A program made the translations under genes and the position numbers. This document shows, in pieces, positions 16,133 to 24,908 of a stretch of DNA of 64,000 nucleotides. Position 1 is the stretch's first letter. Each line of letters begins with the position of its first letter. The stretch covers positions 744,001-808,000 of the forward strand of contig NZ_CP069178.1 of the NCBI RefSeq assembly GCF_016812035.1. The letters are read 5' to 3'. The stretch is from Bulleidia sp. zg-1006 (GTDB lineage Bacteria > Bacillota_I > Bacilli_A > Erysipelotrichales > Erysipelotrichaceae). The notes beneath the pieces were generated by a model. It ran no database searches. It was not told where the DNA came from and worked only from the letters and a program-made list of their open reading frames with translations.

Positions 16133-17851
16133 TTAGTATAGATACTCATCACTTAGACTAGACCTCTTAACCATCAATTGATATAAATCACAATTTTTCA
16201 TTAAATCTTCATGTTGGCCACTATGATCCAGTTGACCATCCTTAAGAACTAGGATTTGATTTACCTTTTCAATGGATTTCAAACGATGAGTAACAATTAA
16301 AACCGTCTTATTTTGAATCAATTGATTGATAGCTTGTTGGATTTCCATTTCGTTTTCGACATCCAAAGAAGCAGATATTTCATCTAATAAGATAATTGGT
16401 GCATCCTTTAAGAAGGCCCTAGCAATTGAAATACGTTGTCTTTCTCCACCCGATAAACGTGAACCATTCTCACCAATCTTAGTTTGGTATCCATCTGGAA
16501 GTCGGGAAACAATCTTATCCACATTGGCGGCTTTAGCAGCTGCTAATACTTCTTCATCGCCGGCTTCCTTACGACCAATACGAATATTTTCTAAAATGGA
16601 TGTATTAAATAATTCAACTTCTTGGAAAACAATGGAGATATTCTGGAACAAAGTTTGTGTTGAAATTGATTGAATATCGTGACCACCAATTAAAATCTTA
16701 CCTTCTTGATAATCATACAATCTCGATAACAAACGAAGTACCGTTGTCTTACCACAACCGGAAGGACCGACTAAAGCCGTTACTTGTCCTTGTTTTGCAC
16801 AAAAGCTCAAATCTTCAATAACCTTGTTTTCAGCATAAGCAAAACCAACCTTTTGAAATTCAATATCAAAGGAATGAAGGCTTATGTCTGTTCCCTCTTG
16901 AATTTTTTCATTATTCAAATCCGTAATACGCTTAAACGAATCCAAGAAGAATAAACCCATTAATAAATATTCCTTCATACTATTGAATTGGGATGACAAA
17001 CTGCCGGCTGCCATCAAATAACCTAAGAAATACAAAATGGATAACTGTCCTTTTTGAAATAAATAAGCGCCCACAATAGCAGTGAAGAATGGTGCTAAAT
17101 AAGGTAAGACACCAATCAACGCAGAGATGGATGCCATTGTAAAATCTGCTCTACGATGAAGAATTTCTGTATCATCAATCGCCCTTGCAACGTCTTGTTT
17201 CACCTGTTCTTGCATGGAATAACTCTTAATTTCCTGTTGCATTTCAAAGGCATCTTGGAAACTATTAGAATTCTTTAATAATTGTTGATAATACTTCTTC
17301 ACATTTCGCGTTTGAATATCTTTTGTTAAGAGAATTAAAACTAAAGCAATCCAGATTGGTAAACAAACTGCAATACCTAAATACACATTCCCTATCAATA
17401 AAAAGACTGTCATAATTGTGTAAAACAGGACAAAACCGATACCCTGTGGTAAAGCATGGCTCATAAACATTTCTAAGTTTCCAACATCCATCATCACCGT
17501 TTGTGATAAGTCTGATAAATTATGCTTAGAGAAATAGGACAAAGGTAATTTTCGGAAACGATCGGCTATTTGAACACGCATTGCGATGCTTTCTTCATAA
17601 GTTGTATCGTAAGTCAGCTTATATTCCCACTTTAATAAAAAATACTTCACGAAAATAATAGAAACCAAAATAGCTAGATAAAACCATAATGAGTGCAATT
17701 GGTTCTGCATATAATTCTGTAAGAACACAAACACTAACATTGGTACAGTTGTAAATAACACAAATTTCACACTTGTTAAAGCAGCCGCTTTTTTAGTGTC
17801 ATGAATTCCCTTTTCACTTAGTCCAAAACGACTTAAAAATTTATTCAACAT
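16133..17851 (-). CDS. Half ABC transporter, membrane and ATPase domains fused (second of pair)
   Basis: The 572-aa protein has about six TM helices (residues 25-310), then an ATPase domain with Walker A GPSGCGKTTVLR (about 361), Q-loop SIVFQEVELF, signature LSGGERQRISIA, Walker B PIILLDEISASLD with the catalytic Glu, and the H-loop THRLKS. It is an ABCB/type IV exporter-fold protein. It overlaps the preceding half-transporter gene by 11 nt, so the two probably form a heterodimer. With an ECF module in the same operon the pair may act in uptake, as in YbtPQ-like importers, or in export. The substrate is unknown. Confidence 0.87.
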   Translation of the reverse strand: MLNKFLSRFGLSEKGIHDTKKAAALTSVKFVLFTTVPMLVFVFLQNYMQNQLHSLWFYLAILVSIIFVKYFLLKWEYKLTYDTTYEESIAMRVQIADRFRKLPLSYFSKHNLSDLSQTVMMDVGNLEMFMSHALPQGIGFVLFYTIMTVFLLIGNVYLGIAVCLPIWIALVLILLTKDIQTRNVKKYYQQLLKNSNSFQDAFEMQQEIKSYSMQEQVKQDVARAIDDTEILHRRADFTMASISALIGVLPYLAPFFTAIVGAYLFQKGQLSILYFLGYLMAAGSLSSQFNSMKEYLLMGLFFLDSFKRITDLNNEKIQEGTDISLHSFDIEFQKVGFAYAENKVIEDLSFCAKQGQVTALVGPSGCGKTTVLRLLSRLYDYQEGKILIGGHDIQSISTQTLFQNISIVFQEVELFNTSILENIRIGRKEAGDEEVLAAAKAANVDKIVSRLPDGYQTKIGENGSRLSGGERQRISIARAFLKDAPIILLDEISASLDVENEMEIQQAINQLIQNKTVLIVTHRLKSIEKVNQILVLKDGQLDHSGQHEDLMKNCDLYQLMVKRSSLSDEYLY

Positions 17852-19592
17852 GAGAAATCCTCCAATTATTTGCTTGTTGGTATAACTTTTGGAAATAGAA
17901 ATAACGACCTTTTTTACCCATCAATTCCACATGACTGCCACGTTCCATGACTTGTCCATCTTCAATAAAGAAAATTTCATCCACATTACGGATACTGCTC
18001 AAACGATGAGCAATCATAATAACAGTTTTTTCTTTCATTAATTGTGAAAAAGCCTGTTGAATTTCATATTCATTCTCCGGATCACTTGCGGCACTAGCTT
18101 CATCTAAAATCACAATCGGAGCATCCTTTAAGATTGCTCTTGCAATTGCAATTCTTTGTTTCTCACCACCTGATAAATGAACCCCTTTAGCGCCGATTAA
18201 GGTATTTTCCTTTGTTGAGAATTTTTCAATAATTGGTAAACACTTTGCTTTTTCCAAAGCATCCATCACTTGCTCATGACTAGCTTTTGGATTACCCAAT
18301 TTCACATTGTCATAAATACTCATTTTAAACAACTTGGCATTTTGAAACACAAAGGCAATATTCTTTTCTAAAATCGTAGAATCATATTCCTTTAAATCCA
18401 CACCACCAATTTCAATTCTACCTTTTTGAATCGGATAAAAACCAGACATCAATTTCGCTATAGTTGATTTTCCTGAACCCGATGGACCAACTAAGGCATA
18501 CTTCTTCTTTCCTTCTAAATGTAAATCAAAATGATTGAGAATTGGCAAATCGTTTGTATAGCCGAAGGAAACTTGTTTAAAATCAATGGAAACATCTTTC
18601 ATTTCTTTTATCGTTCCACTAGATAGAGAGTTTTCTTTCATCTCTTTAAATAGATTATCCATTTTATCAATCGTATCTTTTGCCATACTAAAGTTCTTAG
18701 AAAACATCATGACTTTCAAAAATGATGTATGCAATAAGCCCGAAAAAGACATGAAGAACACCACTAAACTAACCACATCCGACATTGAATGATTGGCTTG
18801 TATCATTGGATATACAATCAAAATTACAAAGCCTCCTAAACTCATCATACAAGACTGGTATAAAACCCATGGTACTTTGTAATTTTCACATTGTTTATTG
18901 ATCTTTTCTGAATAATCCAAGATAGCTTTATACAAACGAGTAAAAGACTGAATGCCCAAACCAAATACTTTAATAACCTGAATACCACGCACATATTCCA
19001 CTGTTTCTGAGTTGATTGCTTCCAATGATTGCATATATTCTTTCATTGCATCATCACCTGTAAACATAAACTTGAAGCAATACAAAGCAAAAACAATGGC
19101 TGCCACAACCAATAAGCCGATTTGGAAATTCGCCCGGAAAGATAAAATTAAGACACAAATTGGAAATAAAATTGCATTGACTAAATCTGGTAAAATATGT
19201 GCCACAACGGTATGGGTGTTCGCTGTATTATCATCAATGATTTTTCTTGTACGTCCTGAAGAATGCACGTCAAAGAAACTAAAGGAGGCCTTTAAAAGTT
19301 GATTTAAACCTTCTTTTTTTAGATTGCTTTCTAAACGGAATGCAAACACATGACTGCAAATTAAAGAGGAAAAATAAGTAAACACAAACAACAATGTTGT
19401 CACAAAAATCTTAATTGCTAAGGATTGAATAACATCTAAATTCGCATTACTTGTTATTTCTTTCAATAAAGACCAGAAGTAATAAAATGGCACAAAAGTT
19501 AAAATAGTCGAAATACCCGAAAGAACCATGGCTGCAATGTAATAGCCTTTTTTATCACGACCATACTCTAATAAAGTTTTTAATAGTCGCAT
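17841..19592 (-). CDS. Half ABC transporter, membrane and ATPase domains fused (first of pair)
   Basis: The 583-aa protein has the same layout as its downstream partner. TM segments start at GYYIAAMVLSGISTILTFVP, and the ATPase domain has GPSGSGKSTIAK, FVFQNAKLF, LSGGEKQRIAIA, IVILDEASAASD and AHRLSS. Both catalytic sites of the pair keep the Walker B Glu, so neither site looks degenerate. The start at 19592 has GGAAA five bases upstream. A start four codons earlier is open but has no ribosome-binding site. It overlaps the S-component gene's stop region and is the fourth gene of the ECF operon. Confidence 0.87.
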   Translation of the reverse strand: MRLLKTLLEYGRDKKGYYIAAMVLSGISTILTFVPFYYFWSLLKEITSNANLDVIQSLAIKIFVTTLLFVFTYFSSLICSHVFAFRLESNLKKEGLNQLLKASFSFFDVHSSGRTRKIIDDNTANTHTVVAHILPDLVNAILFPICVLILSFRANFQIGLLVVAAIVFALYCFKFMFTGDDAMKEYMQSLEAINSETVEYVRGIQVIKVFGLGIQSFTRLYKAILDYSEKINKQCENYKVPWVLYQSCMMSLGGFVILIVYPMIQANHSMSDVVSLVVFFMSFSGLLHTSFLKVMMFSKNFSMAKDTIDKMDNLFKEMKENSLSSGTIKEMKDVSIDFKQVSFGYTNDLPILNHFDLHLEGKKKYALVGPSGSGKSTIAKLMSGFYPIQKGRIEIGGVDLKEYDSTILEKNIAFVFQNAKLFKMSIYDNVKLGNPKASHEQVMDALEKAKCLPIIEKFSTKENTLIGAKGVHLSGGEKQRIAIARAILKDAPIVILDEASAASDPENEYEIQQAFSQLMKEKTVIMIAHRLSSIRNVDEIFFIEDGQVMERGSHVELMGKKGRYFYFQKLYQQANNWRISHVE

Positions 19593-19593
19593 A

Positions 19594-20181
19594 TTAATTT
19601 CCATTCAAATGTTTCTTTAAAATAAAGTAACCAAGGTATATGCCCACAAACGCCAGCATAAAAACAATAATACTGGAATACCAGGCCCACATACCCGATG
19701 TGTATTTGATATAAGCTTCCATTTCCAAAGCTGTTTGTCCGCGACGAATCCATTCTTCCTTATACTTATCCACAAAGAATAAAGACGGAATAATAGCACC
19801 CCATGCTTGACCAACGTGCATAATACCAGATGAAATTGCTAGCCGAAAAACGGAAGTCTTCTTTGAAAGAGAGGCCAATAAATCAGCTAGAATAGCAGTC
19901 AAAACCGAAGAGATAATCCATGGTAAATAAGCACCGCCCATTAGTGAAAAACACGCCATAACTAAAATAGTAAGAATCGTGAATTGCCCTAACTTCCCAA
20001 CTTTGCGTGCCATAAAGTATAAAACAGTGCCTGAGAACAAAGCACAAATACCAGGACTAATCGCATGTCCCATTGCTCCTAAAGGTGTGATAAGTGCCAT
20101 TACCACAAAGTAGATAATTATGTATACCGCTGTTAATAAAGCAATCAATAAAAAGTCATTTGTTTTCAAATTATTTTTCAT
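19594..20181 (-). CDS. MptD/Trep_Strep-family ECF transporter S component
   Basis: The 195-aa integral membrane protein has about five to six hydrophobic helices. It resembles the MptD-type (TIGR02185, Trep_Strep) substrate-binding subunits: LLIALLTAVYIIIYF at the start, GHAISPGICALFSGTVLYFMARKVGK and GGAYLPWIISSVLTAILADLLA in the middle. It should give substrate specificity to the EcfA and EcfT proteins encoded just upstream. Members of this family often sit next to a pair of half-ABC genes, as here. The ligand is not predictable. It overlaps the ATPase gene by 11 nt. Confidence 0.82.
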   Translation of the reverse strand: MKNNLKTNDFLLIALLTAVYIIIYFVVMALITPLGAMGHAISPGICALFSGTVLYFMARKVGKLGQFTILTILVMACFSLMGGAYLPWIISSVLTAILADLLASLSKKTSVFRLAISSGIMHVGQAWGAIIPSLFFVDKYKEEWIRRGQTALEMEAYIKYTSGMWAWYSSIIVFMLAFVGIYLGYFILKKHLNGN

Positions 20182-21577
20182 AATGTTTCTCCATTTCTAT
20201 AAATATTTTGTTTAATTGGGGAATTTTATCTTCCGTTAAATAGAAATCTTCTTGAAGTTTCCCCTCTTTTAGATATAAGATGCGCTCAGCACATAAGCGT
20301 ATCAATTCATAATCATGACTAATCACAAATAAAGATTTATCCTCTTTTAATTGTTGAAAAGTATGAGCAACTAATTCCAAAGAATCTTTATCCAAACCAC
20401 TGCTTGGCTCATCAAATAAGAAGATACCTTGATTAGATACCATACTAATTGCCATTTGAAGTCGTTGTTTCTGACCACCGGATAAAGTTTGTGGATGTTG
20501 GTCTTTTTGTTCTAATAAGTGCATAGCTTCTAAAGCTTTTTGGTTAAGATTATCCTTCTTTTGACTAATCCTTAGTTCTTCATAAACACTAGGCGCAAAA
20601 AGCTGATAGTCAGCATCTTGCATCATATATAAAACTTTATCTTTTAGTTCTAATTTTCCTGTATCCGCCTTAACTAAACCAGCTATCATACGCGCTAATG
20701 TGGTCTTACCAGCCCCATTCACGCCAACCAAGAAACAGATTTCTTTTTTATAAAGCTTTGTACTGATATTTTTTAAAATTGTTTTATAGCCAATATTCCT
20801 TAATTCCAATGCAAGTTCTTGGCTTGGAACAATCTTTCGTTTTGGGTACTCTGCTATAAATAAATTTGCGCTTCGTTTTCCATAGTTGGAATTTAAGAAA
20901 GCTTCTTCACTATCAAAACAACGCATTTTTTTATCTTCTAAGACCCAAATCTGATCAACCACTCCTTTTAAATAGAAATAACGATGATCAGCGACCAGTA
21001 TTGTTTTTCCACTTGCTTTCAATTGTTGCATTTGTTTCTTAAGTCGCATCGCATTGCCATAATCCAAATTAGCGGATGGTTCATCAAATATTAAAACCTC
21101 AGGTTTCATAATCAAAGCTGTTAATAAAGCTAGTAATTGTCTTTCACCTGATGAGATAGAAAAGATGTCTCGATTTAATAAAGAATGGATATGAAACTCA
21201 TCGCATAAGTTATTTAATCTTCGTTTCATTTCTTCTTTTGAAAAACCATAATTTTCCATTTGAAAGACTAATTCCGCTGTACTATTGGTTGTAAAAAATT
21301 GACTCCGAGGATTTTGGAAAATATTAGAAATCCATTTTCCAATATCTTCTATTCTTTCCTCTTTATTTCCTTTGCGAAACAATTCCCCTTCCAGTTCCCC
21401 TTCAATCACTTCCGGAATAATTCCATTGATGATGTTTAGCAAGGTAGACTTACCCGAACCACTTTTACCTGTTAAGTAGATGAGTTGACCTTTTGGAACT
21501 TTAAAGGTGATTCTATCTAAGGTTTTATTAGATTGATAAGCAAAGGATAGCTCATTCGCTTCCAATAAGTGATTCAT
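20171..21577 (-). CDS. ECF transporter ATPase, two ABC domains fused
   Basis: The 468-aa protein carries two complete ABC ATPase domains. Domain 1 has GKSGSGKSTLL (about 37), SSGERQLLALLTAL and LIFDEPSANLD. Domain 2 has GVNGAGKTTLAR (about 289), LSGGQKQRLQMA, FLFDEPSSGLD and SHDYELI. The first signature is SSGER rather than LSGGQ. This fused EcfA-EcfA' layout supplies both sites of an energising dimer. It overlaps the T-component stop by four bases (ATGA), which supports coupled translation. Confidence 0.92.
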   Translation of the reverse strand: MNHLLEANELSFAYQSNKTLDRITFKVPKGQLIYLTGKSGSGKSTLLNIINGIIPEVIEGELEGELFRKGNKEERIEDIGKWISNIFQNPRSQFFTTNSTAELVFQMENYGFSKEEMKRRLNNLCDEFHIHSLLNRDIFSISSGERQLLALLTALIMKPEVLIFDEPSANLDYGNAMRLKKQMQQLKASGKTILVADHRYFYLKGVVDQIWVLEDKKMRCFDSEEAFLNSNYGKRSANLFIAEYPKRKIVPSQELALELRNIGYKTILKNISTKLYKKEICFLVGVNGAGKTTLARMIAGLVKADTGKLELKDKVLYMMQDADYQLFAPSVYEELRISQKKDNLNQKALEAMHLLEQKDQHPQTLSGGQKQRLQMAISMVSNQGIFLFDEPSSGLDKDSLELVAHTFQQLKEDKSLFVISHDYELIRLCAERILYLKEGKLQEDFYLTEDKIPQLNKIFIEMEKHYEK

Positions 21578-22278
21578 ACAAGACCTCCTACAATAGCCCC
21601 ATAGCCAATCAACACCAAAGCAAGCAAAGAAACATCACGAAGTTGAAAAGATTGTTCAAAATAACTGGTTCGCTTTTCTTTAGCCGCTATTCCTTTACTA
21701 AGACCAGCAATAGTTAATTGGCTACTTAGTGTTAAACAACGGAAGAGTTGTGGTACTAATAAATATTCAAAACTACGGATAGGATGATAAAAGCTAACAT
21801 CCACTCCTCTTAAACGCATGGAATCTTTAATCAAGCGAAACTCAGCCGCAAAGGTTGGAATATAACGCAAGGTAACGGTAATCGCAATGATTAAAATCTT
21901 AGGTAACTTTAGTTGCTGTAAAGCGGATAATAACTCGGAAGAATTATAATCATAGATAATCACAGAGGCTAATAAAATAGTTGGTAAAAATAAAACCAAC
22001 ATTCGAAAGAAAGAAATAGCAATTGGACTATAAAAATAATTTCCTACGATATAGTACAGAGTAAAAAAAATCAAAATCCAGAAAATCCCTTTACAAAAGC
22101 GCCTCATCTTTCCAGAAAAAAGAAGCACCAAAAAAGCAATGGTAAATGTAAAAATGACACCTTTCTGACTAGGAAATACAGAATTTATAACCGGTATAAA
22201 AACATTCAAAGCTAGAATGCTCAAGGGATGAAAACGCTTGTGACTAGATGTTACGACAGTATGTTGAAATACTTCCAT
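21574..22278 (-). CDS. ECF transporter T component (EcfT-like)
   Basis: The 234-aa membrane protein has four to five hydrophobic helices (starting about residue 20) and the cytoplasmic coupling helix with LIKDSMRLRGVDV near residue 160, the EcfT mark that docks on the ATPase grooves. AGLSKGIAAKEKRTSYF follows. It is the first gene of a five-gene operon: T, fused ATPase, S component, two half-ABC genes. The ATG follows a weak AAAGGCAAGA. The promoter upstream is bracketed by two identical-core operators. Confidence 0.88.
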   Translation of the reverse strand: MEVFQHTVVTSSHKRFHPLSILALNVFIPVINSVFPSQKGVIFTFTIAFLVLLFSGKMRRFCKGIFWILIFFTLYYIVGNYFYSPIAISFFRMLVLFLPTILLASVIIYDYNSSELLSALQQLKLPKILIIAITVTLRYIPTFAAEFRLIKDSMRLRGVDVSFYHPIRSFEYLLVPQLFRCLTLSSQLTIAGLSKGIAAKEKRTSYFEQSFQLRDVSLLALVLIGYGAIVGGLV

Positions 22279-22288
22279 TCTTGCCTTT

Positions 22289-22348
22289 CTAAGTTAGTTA
22301 TAACTAACTTAGAAATTATACCATTGCGCTTAGTTAGCTTCAACTAAC
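22289..22348 (-). promoter_or_regulatory. ECF operon promoter between two palindromic operators
   Basis: Minus-strand TTGAAG (22338-22343) and TATAAT (22315-22320) are 17 bases apart, and TGG precedes the -10. A perfect 24-bp palindrome (22289-22312) with core GTTAGTTATAACTAAC (22293-22308) lies at the start site. A second core, GTTAGCTTCAACTAAC (22333-22348), covers the -35. Their centres are 40 bp apart, about four helical turns. This fits a TetR- or MarR-type repressor. No such gene is in the window. Confidence 0.75.
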
Positions 22349-22385
22349 CATTTTATCCAATTATCCTTTAAAAAAGACAGTCATA

Positions 22386-22438
22386 TGTACCGACCTCCTA
22401 ATCGTTAGATTTTGGTCTAACTTTTGGGGGTCACATCA
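22386..22438 (-). repeat. 53-bp direct repeat, left copy (IS3-like end remnant)
   Basis: This copy differs from 25143-25195 at one base. On the minus strand it starts TGATGTGACCCCCAAAAG, contains the hairpin GTTAGA-CCAAAA-TCTAAC and ends with AGGAGG. That is how the left end of IS3-family elements often looks, with the orfA ribosome-binding site inside. No transposase follows; the next codons read MTVFFKG then stop. Confidence 0.7.
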
Positions 22439-22525
22439 TTGTTTATCGCTTTTTTACATTACTTCTATCGATTCAACCTTCAAAAGATGCGATGTTTCAT
22501 TCGACAAATGTGATTCCAAATTGAT

Positions 22526-23095
22526 TTAAAGTTCGACAAAGGACTGTTTTATTTCAGACAGTTCTTGCACCTTTCGTTCCAATACCACCGGATTCATTCC
22601 ATTTTGAACTGCAATTTCATAATACTTATCAAATTCGGGATGATTATTTTGTTTCACAACTGCTAAAAGTTCTGCAAAATATCCCCAACCATTATTGTAG
22701 CTTCTGGTTGAAATATAATCCTCTCTTTTCGGCATCCACTGCAGTTTTACAAAGAATTTGTAAAGTATCTTACTCCACGTTTCCACCTCATCATCATAAC
22801 AAAAAAACTTGGTCTCAAATAGATTGCCAAAACGCCTGTCCCAAAACTTTACATTATCAGGCAAATACCACGTATTACGGATATCTCGACATATCAATTC
22901 GAGTGCAATTCTTTCAAGTATGACAGCCGGTTCACCGCCAGCACAATCATAACTTCCGGCAACCATACTTTGTGAAGCTTCTTCTTTTAATTCCTCATAG
23001 GCTGTGCTACTATCAAGCAACACCAAAGCAATTTTTGCACGGTGACCAAAGGCTTTCCCCGCACTGAATATCCTATATTTCTCAATCTGGTTCAT
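22526..23095 (-). CDS. Conserved-looking hypothetical protein
   Basis: I do not recognise this 189-aa protein. It is soluble, with no signal or TM segment, and rich in aromatic residues and charged helices (RRFGNLFETKFFCYDD, WSKILYKFFVKLQWMPKRE). The start at 23095 has AAGGGAGGAATT directly upstream. The frame is open 36 codons further back, to the end of the ClbS-like gene, but that stretch has no ribosome-binding site. It lies 104 bp after that gene in the accessory block and may be co-transcribed. Nothing links it to a function. Confidence 0.6.
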   Translation of the reverse strand: MNQIEKYRIFSAGKAFGHRAKIALVLLDSSTAYEELKEEASQSMVAGSYDCAGGEPAVILERIALELICRDIRNTWYLPDNVKFWDRRFGNLFETKFFCYDDEVETWSKILYKFFVKLQWMPKREDYISTRSYNNGWGYFAELLAVVKQNNHPEFDKYYEIAVQNGMNPVVLERKVQELSEIKQSFVEL

Positions 23096-23199
23096 AATTC
23101 CTCCCTTCAGCAAACAGGTTCTACCGTTTTGCCAAACAGCATGATTCAAGCTCTCAAAATTTCCCTTCGTAAAAATAGGCAGGATGACTGTCATTTCAA

Positions 23200-23769
23200 T
23201 CACTTTAGCATGATTTCTCTTGCCTTATTTTCCCATTCATCTTCAAGTGGCTTCAATGCTATCTTCTTCCATTTTCTAATTTTCGTTCTAAAAGTGCCAA
23301 AAGGTGCAACCGTATTGACATGGATAAATTTATATACTTCCCAAGTGGCTGTTTTAGTCGCTTCATCTGCCCATTTTCTCATGTGCGGTTTAAATAATTC
23401 TTCCTCACTTAGCGAATCGATCATCGCATAGATAGAATTGATATTTTCATTTAATTTGGATTTCAACTCTTGTAGGGATAAATGAGCGTAGGTATCTGTG
23501 AAGTACTGATATAATTCACCCAATTGATTCCATTTAAATTTATCCGATGGGGTCTTTGCCTTCAGTCCCTTTCTTTCATCTTCTTCCCATTTAAGAACTA
23601 AGGTTGTCCATCCCACCTGATAAGCGAGATTTTCCGCCGGTGTTCTATCAACTTCAGGGGTCCTCTTATCTTTTAAACTCTCCGGAATATTATCAAATTC
23701 TGAAATATATTTCTCAAATGTTTTATTTATTTCAGCCTTGAGTTCTTCTTTATTTTCGTACACTCGCAA
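23200..23769 (-). CDS. ClbS/DfsB-family four-helix-bundle protein
   Basis: The 189-aa protein matches the ClbS/DfsB (DUF1706) family: MRVYENKEELKAEINKTFEKY at the start (residues 1-21), PAENLAYQVGWTTLVLKWE, PSDKFKWNQLGELYQYF and KWADEATKTATWEVYKFIHVNTVAPF. ClbS hydrolyses the genotoxin colibactin as a self-resistance enzyme, but most family members have no known substrate. A TTG start at 23769 is preferred, as GGAGGTGA stands four bases before it. It lies in a block between direct repeats, next to broken genes, so it was probably acquired. Confidence 0.82.
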   Translation of the reverse strand: MRVYENKEELKAEINKTFEKYISEFDNIPESLKDKRTPEVDRTPAENLAYQVGWTTLVLKWEEDERKGLKAKTPSDKFKWNQLGELYQYFTDTYAHLSLQELKSKLNENINSIYAMIDSLSEEELFKPHMRKWADEATKTATWEVYKFIHVNTVAPFGTFRTKIRKWKKIALKPLEDEWENKAREIMLK

Positions 23770-23827
23770 AAAATCACCTCCGTAAATTCTAATTTATCTA
23801 TCCCTACAAATTGGGGGTTGCCAGAAA

Positions 23828-24049
23828 CTAAAGTTTACAAACCATAACATAGTCCTCTTCATTTTCACGAACAACTTCAAAACCTAATTTTTCGTACATA
23901 CCCACTGCATAGTTTATCTTTTGAACAGATAATGAAACTTTCTTATATCCTCTTTCTTTCAAGGTCAAAAGAATTTGTTTCATAAGTTCTGTCCCAATTC
24001 CCAAGTTTCTGTATTCCTTAAGAAGCGAATCGGTAGAAATTCCACACAT
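23828..24049 (-). pseudogene. Truncated GNAT acetyltransferase, C-terminal half
   Basis: The 73 residues contain the acetyl-CoA-binding motif A (EYRNLGIGTELMKQIL) and the following strand and helix (GYKKVSLSVQKINYAVGMYEKLGFEVV), then end normally. The N-terminal strands and helices of a GNAT domain, about 70-80 residues, are missing. The ATG has AGGTGT nearby, but a half domain is unlikely to work. It sits between the ClbS-like gene and the DUF3021 remnant in the decayed part of the accessory block. Confidence 0.7.
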
Positions 24050-24094
24050 ACTACACCTCCATGTTTCAAGGAATTTTTTATTTCAACTTCTAAT

Positions 24095-24337
24095 TTACAA
24101 ATTTCTATCTAACCATGTTTTTAGTTCATCAAAACTGTAATCTCCTTTTAACGCTATCCCATCACTTACTAATAAGCATGGAAATACCGTCAGGAACATA
24201 ATTATAAAGTGAGCAATTGATTGCTTGAGTAAAGACCGGTTTTCAATTTCATATATGACAGAAGCCGTAGCCGGCAAAATTACAATAATCCCAACTAAAA
24301 ATATACCTTTAACTTGAAAAGTATCTATTCCTTGATA
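24095..24337 (-). pseudogene. DUF3021 membrane protein remnant, C-terminal part
   Basis: An open frame of 81 codons without a normal start reads YQGIDTFQVKGIFLVG, PATASVIYEIENRSLLKQ and SIAHFIIMFLTVFPCLL, the last three helices' worth of a DUF3021 protein, and ends at a natural stop. DUF3021 genes usually follow a LytTR regulator gene; none is present. Its first 94 bp (24244-24337) are repeated with changes at 24816-24908. The N terminus is lost at the junction with the neighbouring membrane ORF. Confidence 0.65.
24244..24337 (-). repeat. Diverged direct repeat within DUF3021 remnants, copy 1
   Basis: This is the left copy of the 94-bp segment that recurs at 24816-24908. The two ends match well and the middle about 20 bases differ, so these are paralogous gene fragments rather than a fresh duplication. 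Confidence 0.7.
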
Positions 24338-24365
24338 TAGGGCTCACCTCATTGCTCACAGCTTT

Positions 24366-24803
24366 TTAGTTGTTATTATTTGATTTTTCAACAGGAATAC
24401 GTAACAATGCAATGAGAATTAAAATTGAAATAAGACCTATAACAAAAGGACCTTTTTCTATGATAGGGATTAATCCCGTCATTCCTCCATATTTTAATTT
24501 AATTCTCAGTATATCAAATAGACATACCCCTAAAGTGATACTATCTAATAAAATACTTATTTTTTTAAAATATTTACAAGAATTTTTCTTAACAAGTGAA
24601 AATACAGTTAAACAAAGAAGAATTACAAGTGGAATTAAACTAAATAATCCTATTTTTTCATATCCGTAGTATATTGTATCCGGAATATTTCCCGGTGGGA
24701 TGCTACCCCTATACAATCTTGACCATGGTAATAATATGGATGATAGAATTCCTGTTAATGATAAAATAATTATATACATTTGTAAGTTTTTTGATTTTCT
24801 CAT
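24366..24803 (-). CDS. Small four-TM membrane protein of unknown function
   Basis: The 145-aa protein has four hydrophobic helices: residues about 7-25, 48-68, 80-100 and 115-135. It ends in a polar VEKSNNNN tail. I recognise no family. The ATG at 24803 has GGGG four bases upstream; the frame is open seven codons further. It lies between two broken DUF3021 copies, so the region was rearranged around it. It is AT-richer than the core genes. An immunity- or bacteriocin-type small membrane protein is possible, but nothing in the sequence proves that. Confidence 0.55.
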   Translation of the reverse strand: MRKSKNLQMYIIILSLTGILSSILLPWSRLYRGSIPPGNIPDTIYYGYEKIGLFSLIPLVILLCLTVFSLVKKNSCKYFKKISILLDSITLGVCLFDILRIKLKYGGMTGLIPIIEKGPFVIGLISILILIALLRIPVEKSNNNN

Positions 24804-24815
24804 TTTACCCCTTCC

Positions 24816-24908
24816 CAATTTCATATATGACAGAAGCCTCAGCTATCGAAGTTGCGATAATCCCAACTAAAAATGTACCTTAACTTGAAAAGTATCTATT
24901 CCTTGATA
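24816..24908 (-). repeat. Diverged direct repeat within DUF3021 remnants, copy 2
   Basis: This is the partner of 24244-24337. It lacks one A and has a diverged centre. Beyond it, 24984-25142 holds only AT-rich sequence in which I see no gene. Confidence 0.7.

Noticed and set aside
22403-22420. GTTAGA-TTTTGG-TCTAAC as a third operator for the ECF promoter
   Set aside because: It is part of the 53-bp repeat and also occurs at 25143-25195 away from this promoter; the core differs from GTTAG-N6-CTAAC at the arm ends.
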